Shown piece after piece: positions 1-6,548 of a stretch of DNA of 13,948 nucleotides. Source of the DNA: M55B154 sp964486725. Its GTDB lineage: Bacteria > Spirochaetota > UBA4802 > UB4802. A program made the translations under genes and the position numbers. Position 1 is the stretch's first letter, and every line of letters starts with the position of its first letter. The stretch spans positions 1 through 13,948 of the forward strand of contig CAZAOK010000105.1 of assembly GCA_964486725.1 (NCBI GenBank). Reading direction: 5' to 3'. The notes under the pieces were generated by a model. It saw nothing but the letters and a program-made list of their open reading frames with translations. It made no database searches and was not told the origin of the DNA.

Positions 1-13
1 CTGATTATATCAT

Positions 14-33
14 GGGTCACATGAATGTAACCC
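14..33. repeat. short inverted repeat near the window edge
   Basis: GGGTCAC (14-20), loop ATGAAT, GTAACCC (27-33): a 7-bp stem with one mismatch. No T-run follows on either strand, so it is not a clear terminator. It may belong to an operator or the end of a gene outside the window. Confidence 0.3.
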
Positions 34-48
34 GGAATTTAAATCACT

Positions 49-65
49 CCCTCCCCCGCCCCCCC
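49..65 (-). other. C-rich tract; potential G-quadruplex on the minus strand
   Basis: The plus strand has C3-T-C5-G-C7. Read on the minus strand, GGGGGGGCGGGGGAGGG can supply four runs of three guanines with 1-nt loops. It lies 64 nt upstream of rlmD. The C7 run is also a homopolymer that could slip. Function unknown. Confidence 0.35.
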
Positions 66-89
66 GTATCTCTTCTTGATCAAATTGCG

Positions 90-118
90 TTGACTGATTA
101 ATGCACCCATGAAATTAT
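90..118 (+). promoter_or_regulatory. possible promoter for rlmD
   Basis: TTGACT at 90-95, a 17-nt spacer, then AATTAT at 113-118 (4 of 6 matches to TATAAT). The predicted start site falls within a few bases of the ATG at 129, which would give a nearly leaderless mRNA. That fits the absence of a Shine-Dalgarno, but the call is weak because the -10 match is modest. Confidence 0.25.
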
Positions 119-128
119 TAGAAATAAT

Positions 129-1265
129 ATGGCAGATTCATTTACAATACGAATAGACAAATACGCAAACGGCGGATATGGACTGGGCTTTCATGAAGGC
201 AAGGCCATATTCGTGCCCTACTGTGCACCCGGTGATGAGCTGCGGGTGTCTATTGCCGACAACAGGAAAAACCATGCCTTTGCCCTTATCGAGGATATCA
301 TTACACCTTCAGCGTTACGGGTTGTTCCCGACTGCCCGAATTTCACTAAATGCGGCGGCTGCCATTTTCTCAATGTTGATTACGACGAGGAACTCAATGC
401 CAAATCCGGGCTGCTCACCGAAACCCTGTTTCGCATCGGTAAAATTTCACGGGAGAAACTTCCGGACATCGAGATAATTCACGGAAATCGATACCGGTAT
501 CGCACCCACGCAACAGTGCAGTGTGATCATACCGGCATGGGTTTTTTCAAAAAAGAATCAAACATAATACAGCCTTTTCCCGATGGCGGCTGCAGGCTTC
601 TCGCCGCACCGCTGATTCGCACACTTGACACTATCCGCGTCAGCGAAAAATCTGAACTTAAGATTGCAATGGATCACAATGGGGAATGCCATTATTCAAC
701 AGGCAACCCCAAAACCCTCATAGAGGTGGAGGACGGGATCACCTATCATCGTGACCTCTATTCATTCTTCCAGGCAAACGGCATGCTTAGATCAAACATG
801 TTGAAACTGGCAGCAGAGATGTCACATCTTTCAGAAGATCAGTCATTTGTTGATATCGGCTGCGGAGTGGGGTTTTTCACACTCTACCTGGCAGGTAAAG
901 CCCGGCATGGGCTGGGAATAGATGTTGTGGAGGAGAGTATACAATGGGGGCAGCATAACGCCCGGTTAAATGGAATAACGAACATCACATTCAAAAGACT
1001 GCACGGGGATCTACTGCACCCATACCGTGAACATTACGATGTTGTGCTGGTTGACCCTCCCCGGCAGGGGCTGAATACGAAAACCAGGAAAACCATTACC
1101 TCCATGTCACCTGCAAGGATAGTGTACGTCTCATGCAATCCAGTCACCTTTGCCAGGGACTGCGGTGATTTCATCAATTCGGGATACCGCTTTGAAAGAC
1201 TGACACTCATTGACATGTTCCCGGGAACCCATCATACCGAAGTAATGGGCCTCTTTACCAGGTAA
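129..1265 (+). CDS. rlmD: 23S rRNA (uracil-5-)-methyltransferase, RlmD/RumA family
   Basis: AdoMet-dependent enzyme that methylates C5 of a uridine in rRNA (RlmD/RlmC-type; a tRNA target cannot be excluded). Of 378 residues, about 1-58 form a TRAM-like RNA-binding domain. C69, C75 and C78 (C-x5-C-x2-C), with C155 as a plausible fourth ligand, match the [4Fe-4S] site of RumA. The AdoMet motif VDIGCGVGFF is at 241-250, FFQAN at 213-217 and DPPRQG at 309-314. The nucleophilic cysteine sits in YVSCNPVT (C336), and the general-base glutamate is in HHTEVMGLF (E371). All expected catalytic residues are present, so the enzyme should be active. No convincing Shine-Dalgarno precedes the ATG; a TTGACT promoter-like element lies very close upstream. 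The gene is monocistronic here and converges on the neighbour with 5 nt between stop codons. The family is certain; the exact target base is inferred. Confidence 0.93.
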   Translation: MADSFTIRIDKYANGGYGLGFHEGKAIFVPYCAPGDELRVSIADNRKNHAFALIEDIITPSALRVVPDCPNFTKCGGCHFLNVDYDEELNAKSGLLTETLFRIGKISREKLPDIEIIHGNRYRYRTHATVQCDHTGMGFFKKESNIIQPFPDGGCRLLAAPLIRTLDTIRVSEKSELKIAMDHNGECHYSTGNPKTLIEVEDGITYHRDLYSFFQANGMLRSNMLKLAAEMSHLSEDQSFVDIGCGVGFFTLYLAGKARHGLGIDVVEESIQWGQHNARLNGITNITFKRLHGDLLHPYREHYDVVLVDPPRQGLNTKTRKTITSMSPARIVYVSCNPVTFARDCGDFINSGYRFERLTLIDMFPGTHHTEVMGLFTR

Positions 1266-1270
1266 ACCCT

Positions 1271-1702
1271 TTAAGCGGATTGCCTGCCTTTAAAGTAAAA
1301 ATAGAACCCGGCAAACCCCCACACCACGCAAACAGCCATAACAGCCTTGTGGGTAGCAGAAAGGCCGCCATGAGTATGCCCCATCTCTCCTATAGTGGAT
1401 ACATCAACCTTTTCGGTAAACCCATGACCCATGCCGTCATTTACCTGTACAGCCCATTCCCCTTTCTGATCGGGGTAGAAGGCAAACTTTCCGTTTTTAT
1501 CGGTGCGGGCATTCTGGTATTCCACCTTGCTGTCTGCAGGCGAAAAAACTTTCACTTCAGCATACGCCATGGGTTCATCCCCCTGGTACATAGCGTTAAC
1601 AATGACTGCTTCGTCACGTAACACCGAATGAACAACCCCGTGTGCCCACAACCCGGGCATGGCTAAAAAAACCATTAATGCTGAGAAAACCATTCGTTTC
1701 AT
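1271..1702 (-). CDS. small His-containing periplasmic protein with C-terminal membrane anchor (NikL/CbiL-like)
   Basis: 143 residues from the chosen ATG at 1702. An in-frame GTG at 1720 would add six residues, but the ATG places the basic start of the signal peptide (MKRM) correctly and has a GAGGAG Shine-Dalgarno 10 nt upstream. The signal peptide ends LWA|HGVVH, so the mature protein would start with histidine. A compact beta-domain follows, with the motif TDKNGKFAFYPDQKGEWAV and then DGMGHGF, typical of carboxypeptidase-regulatory-like or nickel/cobalt-transport accessory proteins. A His cluster GHTHGG precedes one C-terminal transmembrane helix and the short basic tail GRQSA. It is the last gene of the TonB operon, 28 nt after tonB. 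A metal-handling role is inferred from family resemblance and context; the substrate is unknown. Confidence 0.7.
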   Translation of the reverse strand: MKRMVFSALMVFLAMPGLWAHGVVHSVLRDEAVIVNAMYQGDEPMAYAEVKVFSPADSKVEYQNARTDKNGKFAFYPDQKGEWAVQVNDGMGHGFTEKVDVSTIGEMGHTHGGLSATHKAVMAVCVVWGFAGFYFYFKGRQSA

Positions 1703-1735
1703 CAACTCTTCACTCCTCACTCTTCACTTTTCACT
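1703..1735 (-). repeat. AGTGAAR heptamer tandem repeat spanning tonB stop and the next gene's Shine-Dalgarno
   Basis: On the minus strand four heptamers follow one another: AGTGAAA (1735-1729), AGTGAAG (1728-1722), AGTGAGG (1721-1715), AGTGAAG (1714-1708), then AGTTG and the ATG at 1702. The first unit contains the tonB TGA stop (1733-1731), and GAGGAG at 1718-1713 forms the ribosome binding site of the next gene. It resembles a low-complexity family common between bacterial genes. Confidence 0.75.
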
Positions 1736-2321
1736 TCAAATCATACACCAGCGATACCTCAAACATAATTGAACCGGTGTTAAAACTTTCCGGTATACGC
1801 GGAAACGGACAGGCGATCTTCACTGTCTTAAGTGCCGAATCGTCAAGCACGGAATGGCCGGAAGACCTGACGAGCTCCACGTTCTTCACGTTGCCGTTGG
1901 CCAGCAAAAGAAACCGCATGTACACAATACCTTCAATATTGTTTTTACGGGCATTGTACGGGTACCGGCGCGCCTCTTCCAGTTGCTGCTTGATAATATC
2001 CTGGTAGCGCATCATGGCGTCCTTGAACTCCTGTTCTGACTCCATGTATTCGTCTTTCGTTTCGGCCGCGTCAGTGCGGGTTGATTCGTCCTGCTTTTCT
2101 ATCTTTTTCTTCGGGTTGTTTTTCAGCTGTTTCTTTTTACTGACATCCCTGATCCGCGGTAATTCTTTATAGTCCTTATCATATTCCATCACCACGGGCA
2201 CTTCCTTCTCATCTTCGCTGAAGAGTCCCAGCCCGGGAATCGCCACCAGTATCACGTGAAACAATATTGATATGGTCATACACCAGTGCATGAACCTGTT
2301 TTTACCTGAAAACAATGACAT
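1731..2321 (-). CDS. tonB: TonB family energy-transducing protein
   Basis: Periplasm-spanning protein that carries ExbBD-derived energy to the outer-membrane receptor. One N-terminal transmembrane helix (about residues 13-35 of 196) is followed by a charged Lys/Glu-rich linker, without the Pro-rich repeat of enterobacterial TonB, and a C-terminal TonB domain (about 105-196). That domain has the family signature YP-x-AR, EG-x-V, a Gly-x-Val turn, RSSGHSVLD, and a final CPFPRIPE. ATG at 2321 overlaps the exbD stop as TGATG, with GGAG 8 nt upstream. A GTG one codon earlier (2324) is equally in frame. The overlap implies translational coupling to exbD. It is short for TonB, as is usual for operon-dedicated copies. 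Confidence 0.9.
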   Translation of the reverse strand: MSLFSGKNRFMHWCMTISILFHVILVAIPGLGLFSEDEKEVPVVMEYDKDYKELPRIRDVSKKKQLKNNPKKKIEKQDESTRTDAAETKDEYMESEQEFKDAMMRYQDIIKQQLEEARRYPYNARKNNIEGIVYMRFLLLANGNVKNVELVRSSGHSVLDDSALKTVKIACPFPRIPESFNTGSIMFEVSLVYDLK

Positions 2322-2734
2322 CACTTCTGCTCCGGTATCTCCGTGGAAATGACTACCCCGTCTGCCTTTGCCTGTTTGGCCAGGTCGATAACGTGAATAG
2401 CAAGTCCGATGTTCACACTTTTATCAGCCTTAATGATAATATAACTCTTGTTCCGGCTGGCGGCAAGCCTGCTCTCAAGGTGGGCCTTTAATTCTTCAAC
2501 CTGCACAGGAGTATTGTTCACGTATATGGTGGACTGGTCGGCAATATACACCGCGATCCGGTCTTCCTGCAGGGGTTTGGCCGTCACCGCCTCGGGAAGA
2601 GATATCTTGATGCCGGGCTTTGTAACGAAATGCGACGTAAGCATGAAAAATAAAAGCAGCAGAAACACCACGTCGATGAGGGGAGTGATGTTCATGTTCA
2701 CGTTCACTTTCTTTTTTCTTTCAAAAGACATCAT
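2321..2734 (-). CDS. exbD: biopolymer transporter ExbD
   Basis: Inner-membrane subunit of the ExbB-ExbD proton-driven motor. 137 residues: a short basic cytoplasmic N-terminus, one transmembrane helix (about 17-36) in the conserved context NITPLIDVVFLLLLFF with the essential proton-carrying Asp at D21, then a periplasmic domain of ExbD/TolR type ending KADGVVISTE. The start is the first of two ATGs at 2734, with AAGGT about 10 nt upstream. The gap to exbB is 8 nt and the stop overlaps tonB. The gene order exbB-exbD-tonB and the neighbouring receptor favour ExbD over TolR. Confidence 0.92.
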   Translation of the reverse strand: MMSFERKKKVNVNMNITPLIDVVFLLLLFFMLTSHFVTKPGIKISLPEAVTAKPLQEDRIAVYIADQSTIYVNNTPVQVEELKAHLESRLAASRNKSYIIIKADKSVNIGLAIHVIDLAKQAKADGVVISTEIPEQK

Positions 2735-2742
2735 GCCACAGG

Positions 2743-3354
2743 TTACCTTGATTCCGTGTATTCAAGAATATTATGGGCGATATCGCCGATCTCATCTGCC
2801 ATGTCGTCCACCCTCCCCTCGAAGTAGTGATAGGCAATCTGAGTGGGAATGGCCACCGCAAGACCGAAGGCGGTAGTCATGAGAGCCTCCCATATACCAC
2901 CGGCCAGCACCGACGCGTCCACCTGGCCCTGCAGTTCCTGTATGGTCATGAAGGCCTTGATCATCCCTGTAACCGTTCCAAGCAGCCCCAGGATTGGAGT
3001 GATATTACCAATTATTGCAAGGCTGCGCAGGTGTTCTTCCATGGTCCGCAGGAAGTTGGTTCCAAGACGGGTCATGCGGCGCTCCTTCTCATCCCTGCCG
3101 GTACCGGCGTATAACTCACCGGTTCCAATGGATATCAGCTCACCCACCGGATCATTGATGATACTTTTGGCCTCAACCGCCTTTTCCCGTTCGGCTGCGA
3201 GCACATGGCCGCTGGCATTTCTCAGCGGTTCCACGATAAACTTTTTCGCTCTTGAGAAAGTCCATCCACGCTCGGCAATAACGGCAAGGGCCCAAATTGA
3301 ACAAAGAAGGATGGGCCACATCAGGGGCCCGCCCTTTACAAGAAAATCCCACAT
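2743..3354 (-). CDS. exbB: MotA/TolQ/ExbB proton channel family protein, ExbB
   Basis: Pentameric inner-membrane channel subunit that works with ExbD. 203 residues with three membrane segments: about 11-28, 112-134 and 153-177. The family signatures are present: ILGLLGTVTGMI in the second segment and EALMTTAFGLAVAIP in the third. It is near the short end of the family and lacks the long N-terminal periplasmic extension of some ExbB1-type proteins. AGGATG lies 6 nt upstream of the ATG. It begins the compact exbB-exbD-tonB block, separated from the DUF4198 gene by 133 nt that may hold an internal promoter or operator (CCTGT-N5-ACAGG palindrome), so it might be expressed partly independently of the receptor. 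Confidence 0.92.
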   Translation of the reverse strand: MWDFLVKGGPLMWPILLCSIWALAVIAERGWTFSRAKKFIVEPLRNASGHVLAAEREKAVEAKSIINDPVGELISIGTGELYAGTGRDEKERRMTRLGTNFLRTMEEHLRSLAIIGNITPILGLLGTVTGMIKAFMTIQELQGQVDASVLAGGIWEALMTTAFGLAVAIPTQIAYHYFEGRVDDMADEIGDIAHNILEYTESR

Positions 3355-3388
3355 ATTCTACATCCTTTTAACTATGAACTACGCATCC

Positions 3389-3403
3389 CCTGTATATAAC
3401 AGG
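3389..3403. promoter_or_regulatory. interrupted palindrome CCTGT-N5-ACAGG upstream of exbB
   Basis: CCTGTATATAACAGG, 35-49 nt upstream of the exbB ATG. The same arms and spacing occur again at 12032-12046 upstream of speD. No factor is recognised. Overlapping it on the minus strand is a weak promoter-like pair (TTGCAA at 3424-3419, 17 nt, TGTTAT at 3401-3396). Confidence 0.35.
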
Positions 3404-3419
3404 ATATTACCTTCTGGTT

Positions 3420-3438
3420 TGCAAGTAGAAAACTTGCG
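3420..3438. repeat. small perfect hairpin in the DUF4198-exbB gap
   Basis: GCAAGT (3421-3426), loop AGAAA, ACTTGC (3432-3437): a 6-bp stem between the DUF4198 stop and exbB. No T-run follows on the minus strand, so it is not a standard terminator. It could be an operator or an mRNA-processing hairpin. Confidence 0.35.
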
Positions 3439-3487
3439 AATTAGACAATCATTTTGCATAATTACTACTAATACTTACAAAATATAA

Positions 3488-4258
3488 CTATTTCACACTG
3501 AATGTAATAGTTGACGAGTACATTACTTCGTCACATTTAACATCATTCTGCTTAGGCACCTTTTGACCTGCTTTTATCAGCCATTTTCCATCATTATGTA
3601 TCGGAATACGATATACACCTTTTTTACCTTTACTTATTGAAAGTGCAAAATTATCCTTTTTTTCACTGTATGTATCATATGTTGCAAAAACCGTACCATT
3701 AAATGGTTCTCCCTTGAATAAAACCCTAATTACAAGCATATCACCTTTTTCCAATGAAGCCGGATCATTTTGCGGTAGAATCTCCAGTTCATGACCAACC
3801 CGTGTACTCCATGCTTTTCCCGATTCGGATCCAGTACTTATGAAAGACTTCGTAAATTTGCCGCTATATATACCTTTTAGTGGCCTCTTCACCTGCGTTT
3901 TACTTACATCTTCCTTCCAGCCCTGTGTAGTCTGGGTCCAGTACAGCCACTTCTTGCCCGAAACCACCATGTATGTCCCTTCTTTATCCAAATTCTGCAC
4001 ACTCTGATACCTGTCATTTGACTTCTTTACAACCTGCATCCGGGAACCATCAGGTTGAACAATATATGTTTTCGCCATGTACTCATGCCGTACGAATTCA
4101 CCGTTACTTGCAGGAAACGTATGACCTGATGGAAACTGCATTATAAGCCGTTTTCCTTTTTCAGGCTTCCCATCAACAGAAACCCATACATCATGGGCAC
4201 TGATAGCAATCGGAATCAACATAATCGATAAAATTACTGCTATTTTCTTCATATTCAT
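3488..4258 (-). CDS. DUF4198 domain-containing periplasmic protein
   Basis: 256 residues. A Sec signal peptide ends AISA|HDVWV, so the mature protein starts His-Asp-x-Trp, the usual beginning of DUF4198 proteins. The rest is a two-part beta-sandwich-like protein, with an early domain around LIMQFPSGHTFP and a later one with EKGDMLVIRVLFKGEPF and HNDGKWLIKAGQ. The second resembles the periplasmic components found with ECF-type cobalt/nickel transporters and with TonB-dependent receptors. GGAG lies 8 nt upstream of the first ATG, which I therefore prefer to the second (Met3). It follows the receptor gene by 28 nt. Likely role: binding or passing on the metal ion delivered through the receptor. 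The family assignment is firm; the role is inferred from context. Confidence 0.85.
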   Translation of the reverse strand: MNMKKIAVILSIMLIPIAISAHDVWVSVDGKPEKGKRLIMQFPSGHTFPASNGEFVRHEYMAKTYIVQPDGSRMQVVKKSNDRYQSVQNLDKEGTYMVVSGKKWLYWTQTTQGWKEDVSKTQVKRPLKGIYSGKFTKSFISTGSESGKAWSTRVGHELEILPQNDPASLEKGDMLVIRVLFKGEPFNGTVFATYDTYSEKKDNFALSISKGKKGVYRIPIHNDGKWLIKAGQKVPKQNDVKCDEVMYSSTITFSVK

Positions 4259-4286
4259 TTTATACTCTCCGTTCTTATATCATTTT

Positions 4287-6329
4287 TTACCATTTCATAT
4301 TCGCTGACACCCAGTAACTTCTTGGCGCACCGGTTGACCACATACTACCACTTGCAAAGGCAGCGTAATGCTTGTCTAAAACATTCTTCATTTCAAATTT
4401 CACATTAACGTCATGATCACCTGAGTCAACGGTATATCCAACAGCTGCATTAAATAAATTATGGCCATTGTAGGTTTCATCATTTGCTTCATCAACATAC
4501 CATTCACCAACATATGTCCACTCAACCATACCGTATAATCCAAACGGAGCTATGCCTTTTATAGATGCATCAGCCATCATCTCAGGCACAGTTACAATAG
4601 ATTTCCCTTCAATGGATTCATCTTCATTTTTTGTGATTTCTGTATCTGTATATGCATATCGGCCTGAGATCTCGATCATTTTGACCGGATTAAGCTTTAC
4701 TGCGGCTTCAACACCTTTGCGCCTGGTTTCAGCATAATTTTTGTAATTGCCTGAAGAAGCGGGAATCTCCTGTACCTCGTCCTTTGTATCCATAATATAC
4801 GCTGCCACATCAAACCAGGCATATTCCCGGTATGTGACAGTGATCCCCGCTTCGTACTGCCATATCTCAGCCGGGTCAACATCTTCGTTTTCATGTAACG
4901 CCTCTGCAGGTGGCATAATAAACCCATTGCTCACGTTAAACCTGAGATCAAGAACATCCTTCACCAGGGTAGAAATGAAACCCACTTTTGGACTTACATG
5001 CCAGTAATCTTCAGCCGAAAAATCCCGTTCGGTATCATTAAGATAATCCTTTTCTTCACCCGAGAACACATCAACACGCAAAGCCGCAGTTGGTTTAAAA
5101 TACTGAATCAGATCAATTTCACCCTCTGCAAATACTGCATAATTGTCAAAATTTGTTTTTATATCTTTTGTTAGTGCACCTGTTTCTACTCTGTCTGCTG
5201 TAGGAAACTGTTCATAATCGGTATCATCCCTGTAAAACTCAATACCTCCTATGGCATTCACATTATCGCTTATATAATTTGCATTCATGCCAGCACCATA
5301 CTTGGCGATTTCATAATTCCGCTCTGATTGTCCACTGCCAAAGTCAGCCCATCGTATCCATTCTGACTGGAGTGCAAAACCCCAGAACAACAGCTTCATA
5401 TTATTATTAACTGAATAGGCGGCATCTATACGTTCACTTAACTGCTGGCGTTCTCCACCATCATTTCCAATTGCCGGGTCCTGGTCAAAGCGCTCATCCT
5501 TGTCTTCCCACTGGTCACGGCTGATGTATCCGGGCGCTTCCCATTCAGCAGCATGAGCCCGCAATGAAACACTCAGCTCCAGGTTGTTTGTCACATCACA
5601 GGTAAACCTGGTAGAAGCATTACCCAGCAGATGTTCTGAATTCTCCGCGTATCCACCTGTTCTATACACCTGTACAGCAGTATTATTCCAAAGGTTTTCT
5701 GATAGCTGCGTACCGAGCGAAGCCTGCGTATCAAACGTTTGGAATGATCCGTATTTCATTGACACTGAATCATATTCACCTTTTTTCTTTGAATAAAAGG
5801 CTACTGTTCCAGCACGGGAAAAATTGCCGTATAAAGCCGAAGATGGGCCACGGTATACCAATACCCTTTCTATTTCTATTGGTATAATTACATTGGGGTC
5901 AGCGTAACCTCCCCCATGACCGTAGTATTCATTAAGTGGAATTCCGTCAAGATATACACCCATGTCCCCTCCATGTACGCCGCTGTTGAAGCCACGCATG
6001 GTTACCGCGTTGGAAATACCACCCTGGTTGTATTCTGTAATTTTAACTCCGGGAACAGCAGAAAGTAAATCGGCAGTTCTGCTTATGTTCATATTCATTA
6101 TGTTTTTGGAACTAATACGGGTAATGCTGTACGCTGACTGTTGCTGCGACAGAACTTCACCTTTTACAACAATGTCTTCAAGATTAATAACAAGATTTTT
6201 TCTTTTCTCTTCCTGTTCTTTTTTTACTGAATCGTCACCTGATCGTACTAACTCATTTGTGTCCTGTGCGAACAAAGCAGTTGATAAAAACAAAAATGTA
6301 ATAATTGAAATACAAAAAATTCTTTTCAT
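4287..6329 (-). CDS. TonB-dependent outer-membrane receptor
   Basis: 680-residue ligand-gated outer-membrane beta-barrel. Signal peptide to about A21 (LFA|QDT). A TonB box-like stretch DIVVKGE is at 52-58, and a plug domain covers about 60-185 with SRTADLLSAVPGVKI, MRGFNSGVHGGDMGVYLDGIPLN and RVLVYRGPSSALYG. The barrel then runs to the C-terminus, which ends in aromatic Trp (ANMKW) as expected for BAM-dependent assembly. The plug has a Gly/His-rich loop, YYGHGGGYAD at 135-144. It is the first gene of the operon with DUF4198, exbBD, tonB and the small His protein, and has a clear SD (AGGGAGAG). A TTGACA-17-GATACA promoter and a possible Fur-type box lie upstream. Siderophore, Ni/Co chelate or another metal complex are all possible substrates; the two accessory proteins tip the balance to a transition metal. 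Confidence 0.92.
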   Translation of the reverse strand: MKRIFCISIITFLFLSTALFAQDTNELVRSGDDSVKKEQEEKRKNLVINLEDIVVKGEVLSQQQSAYSITRISSKNIMNMNISRTADLLSAVPGVKITEYNQGGISNAVTMRGFNSGVHGGDMGVYLDGIPLNEYYGHGGGYADPNVIIPIEIERVLVYRGPSSALYGNFSRAGTVAFYSKKKGEYDSVSMKYGSFQTFDTQASLGTQLSENLWNNTAVQVYRTGGYAENSEHLLGNASTRFTCDVTNNLELSVSLRAHAAEWEAPGYISRDQWEDKDERFDQDPAIGNDGGERQQLSERIDAAYSVNNNMKLLFWGFALQSEWIRWADFGSGQSERNYEIAKYGAGMNANYISDNVNAIGGIEFYRDDTDYEQFPTADRVETGALTKDIKTNFDNYAVFAEGEIDLIQYFKPTAALRVDVFSGEEKDYLNDTERDFSAEDYWHVSPKVGFISTLVKDVLDLRFNVSNGFIMPPAEALHENEDVDPAEIWQYEAGITVTYREYAWFDVAAYIMDTKDEVQEIPASSGNYKNYAETRRKGVEAAVKLNPVKMIEISGRYAYTDTEITKNEDESIEGKSIVTVPEMMADASIKGIAPFGLYGMVEWTYVGEWYVDEANDETYNGHNLFNAAVGYTVDSGDHDVNVKFEMKNVLDKHYAAFASGSMWSTGAPRSYWVSANMKW

Positions 6330-6389
6330 TGATCTCTCCCTGCAACAAAATTGTGTTACATTTTATATTATCGTGCTACTTACCGAACC

Positions 6390-6418
6390 TGTATCCTTAA
6401 AAAGTGTTATTTTGTCAA
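6390..6418 (-). promoter_or_regulatory. sigma70-like promoter of the receptor operon
   Basis: On the minus strand a perfect TTGACA (6418-6413), a 17-nt spacer, and GATACA (6395-6390, weak -10). Predicted start near 6383 gives a leader of about 54 nt ending in an AGGGAGAG ribosome binding site. A weak -10 with a perfect -35 suits a regulated promoter. Confidence 0.5.
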
Positions 6419-6463
6419 CGTAATTTTTCAGCAAAAAATATAAAAAAATGTTTATTAATAACA

Positions 6464-6490
6464 TCGTTACGAATAGTATGAAAGTAACGA
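6464..6490. promoter_or_regulatory. 7-bp inverted repeat, candidate operator
   Basis: TCGTTAC (6464-6470), 13-nt spacer, GTAACGA (6484-6490). The two halves are also partly direct repeats (GTTACGA-AGTAT and GTAACGA-GTAT). It lies 46 nt upstream of the receptor promoter -35 and 59 nt upstream of the sensor start, so it could serve either divergent gene. No regulator recognised. Confidence 0.35.
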
Positions 6491-6510
6491 GTATCACTTT
6501 TAAATTCATG

Positions 6511-6529
6511 TTGAATGATATTCATTTTA
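6511..6529. promoter_or_regulatory. Fur-box-like palindrome
   Basis: TTGAATGATATTCATTTTA matches 13 of 19 positions of the classical Fur consensus GATAATGATAATCATTATC, with the core palindrome TGAAT-GAT-ATTCA. It is in the divergent region, 20 nt before the sensor gene and about 93 nt upstream of the receptor -35. AT-rich sequence makes chance matches fairly common, and the distance from the receptor promoter is a point against direct repression there. Confidence 0.35.
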
Positions 6530-6548
6530 ATTAACCGGGTTAACCGCT

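Noticed and set aside
1703..1720. GTG start at 1720 for the small His protein
   Set aside because: The six extra residues come from the tandem repeat and would put an acidic stretch before the signal peptide; the ATG at 1702 fits better.
6330..6420. Cobalamin or other riboswitch in the receptor leader
   Set aside because: The predicted leader is only about 54 nt and lacks recognisable conserved riboswitch cores.
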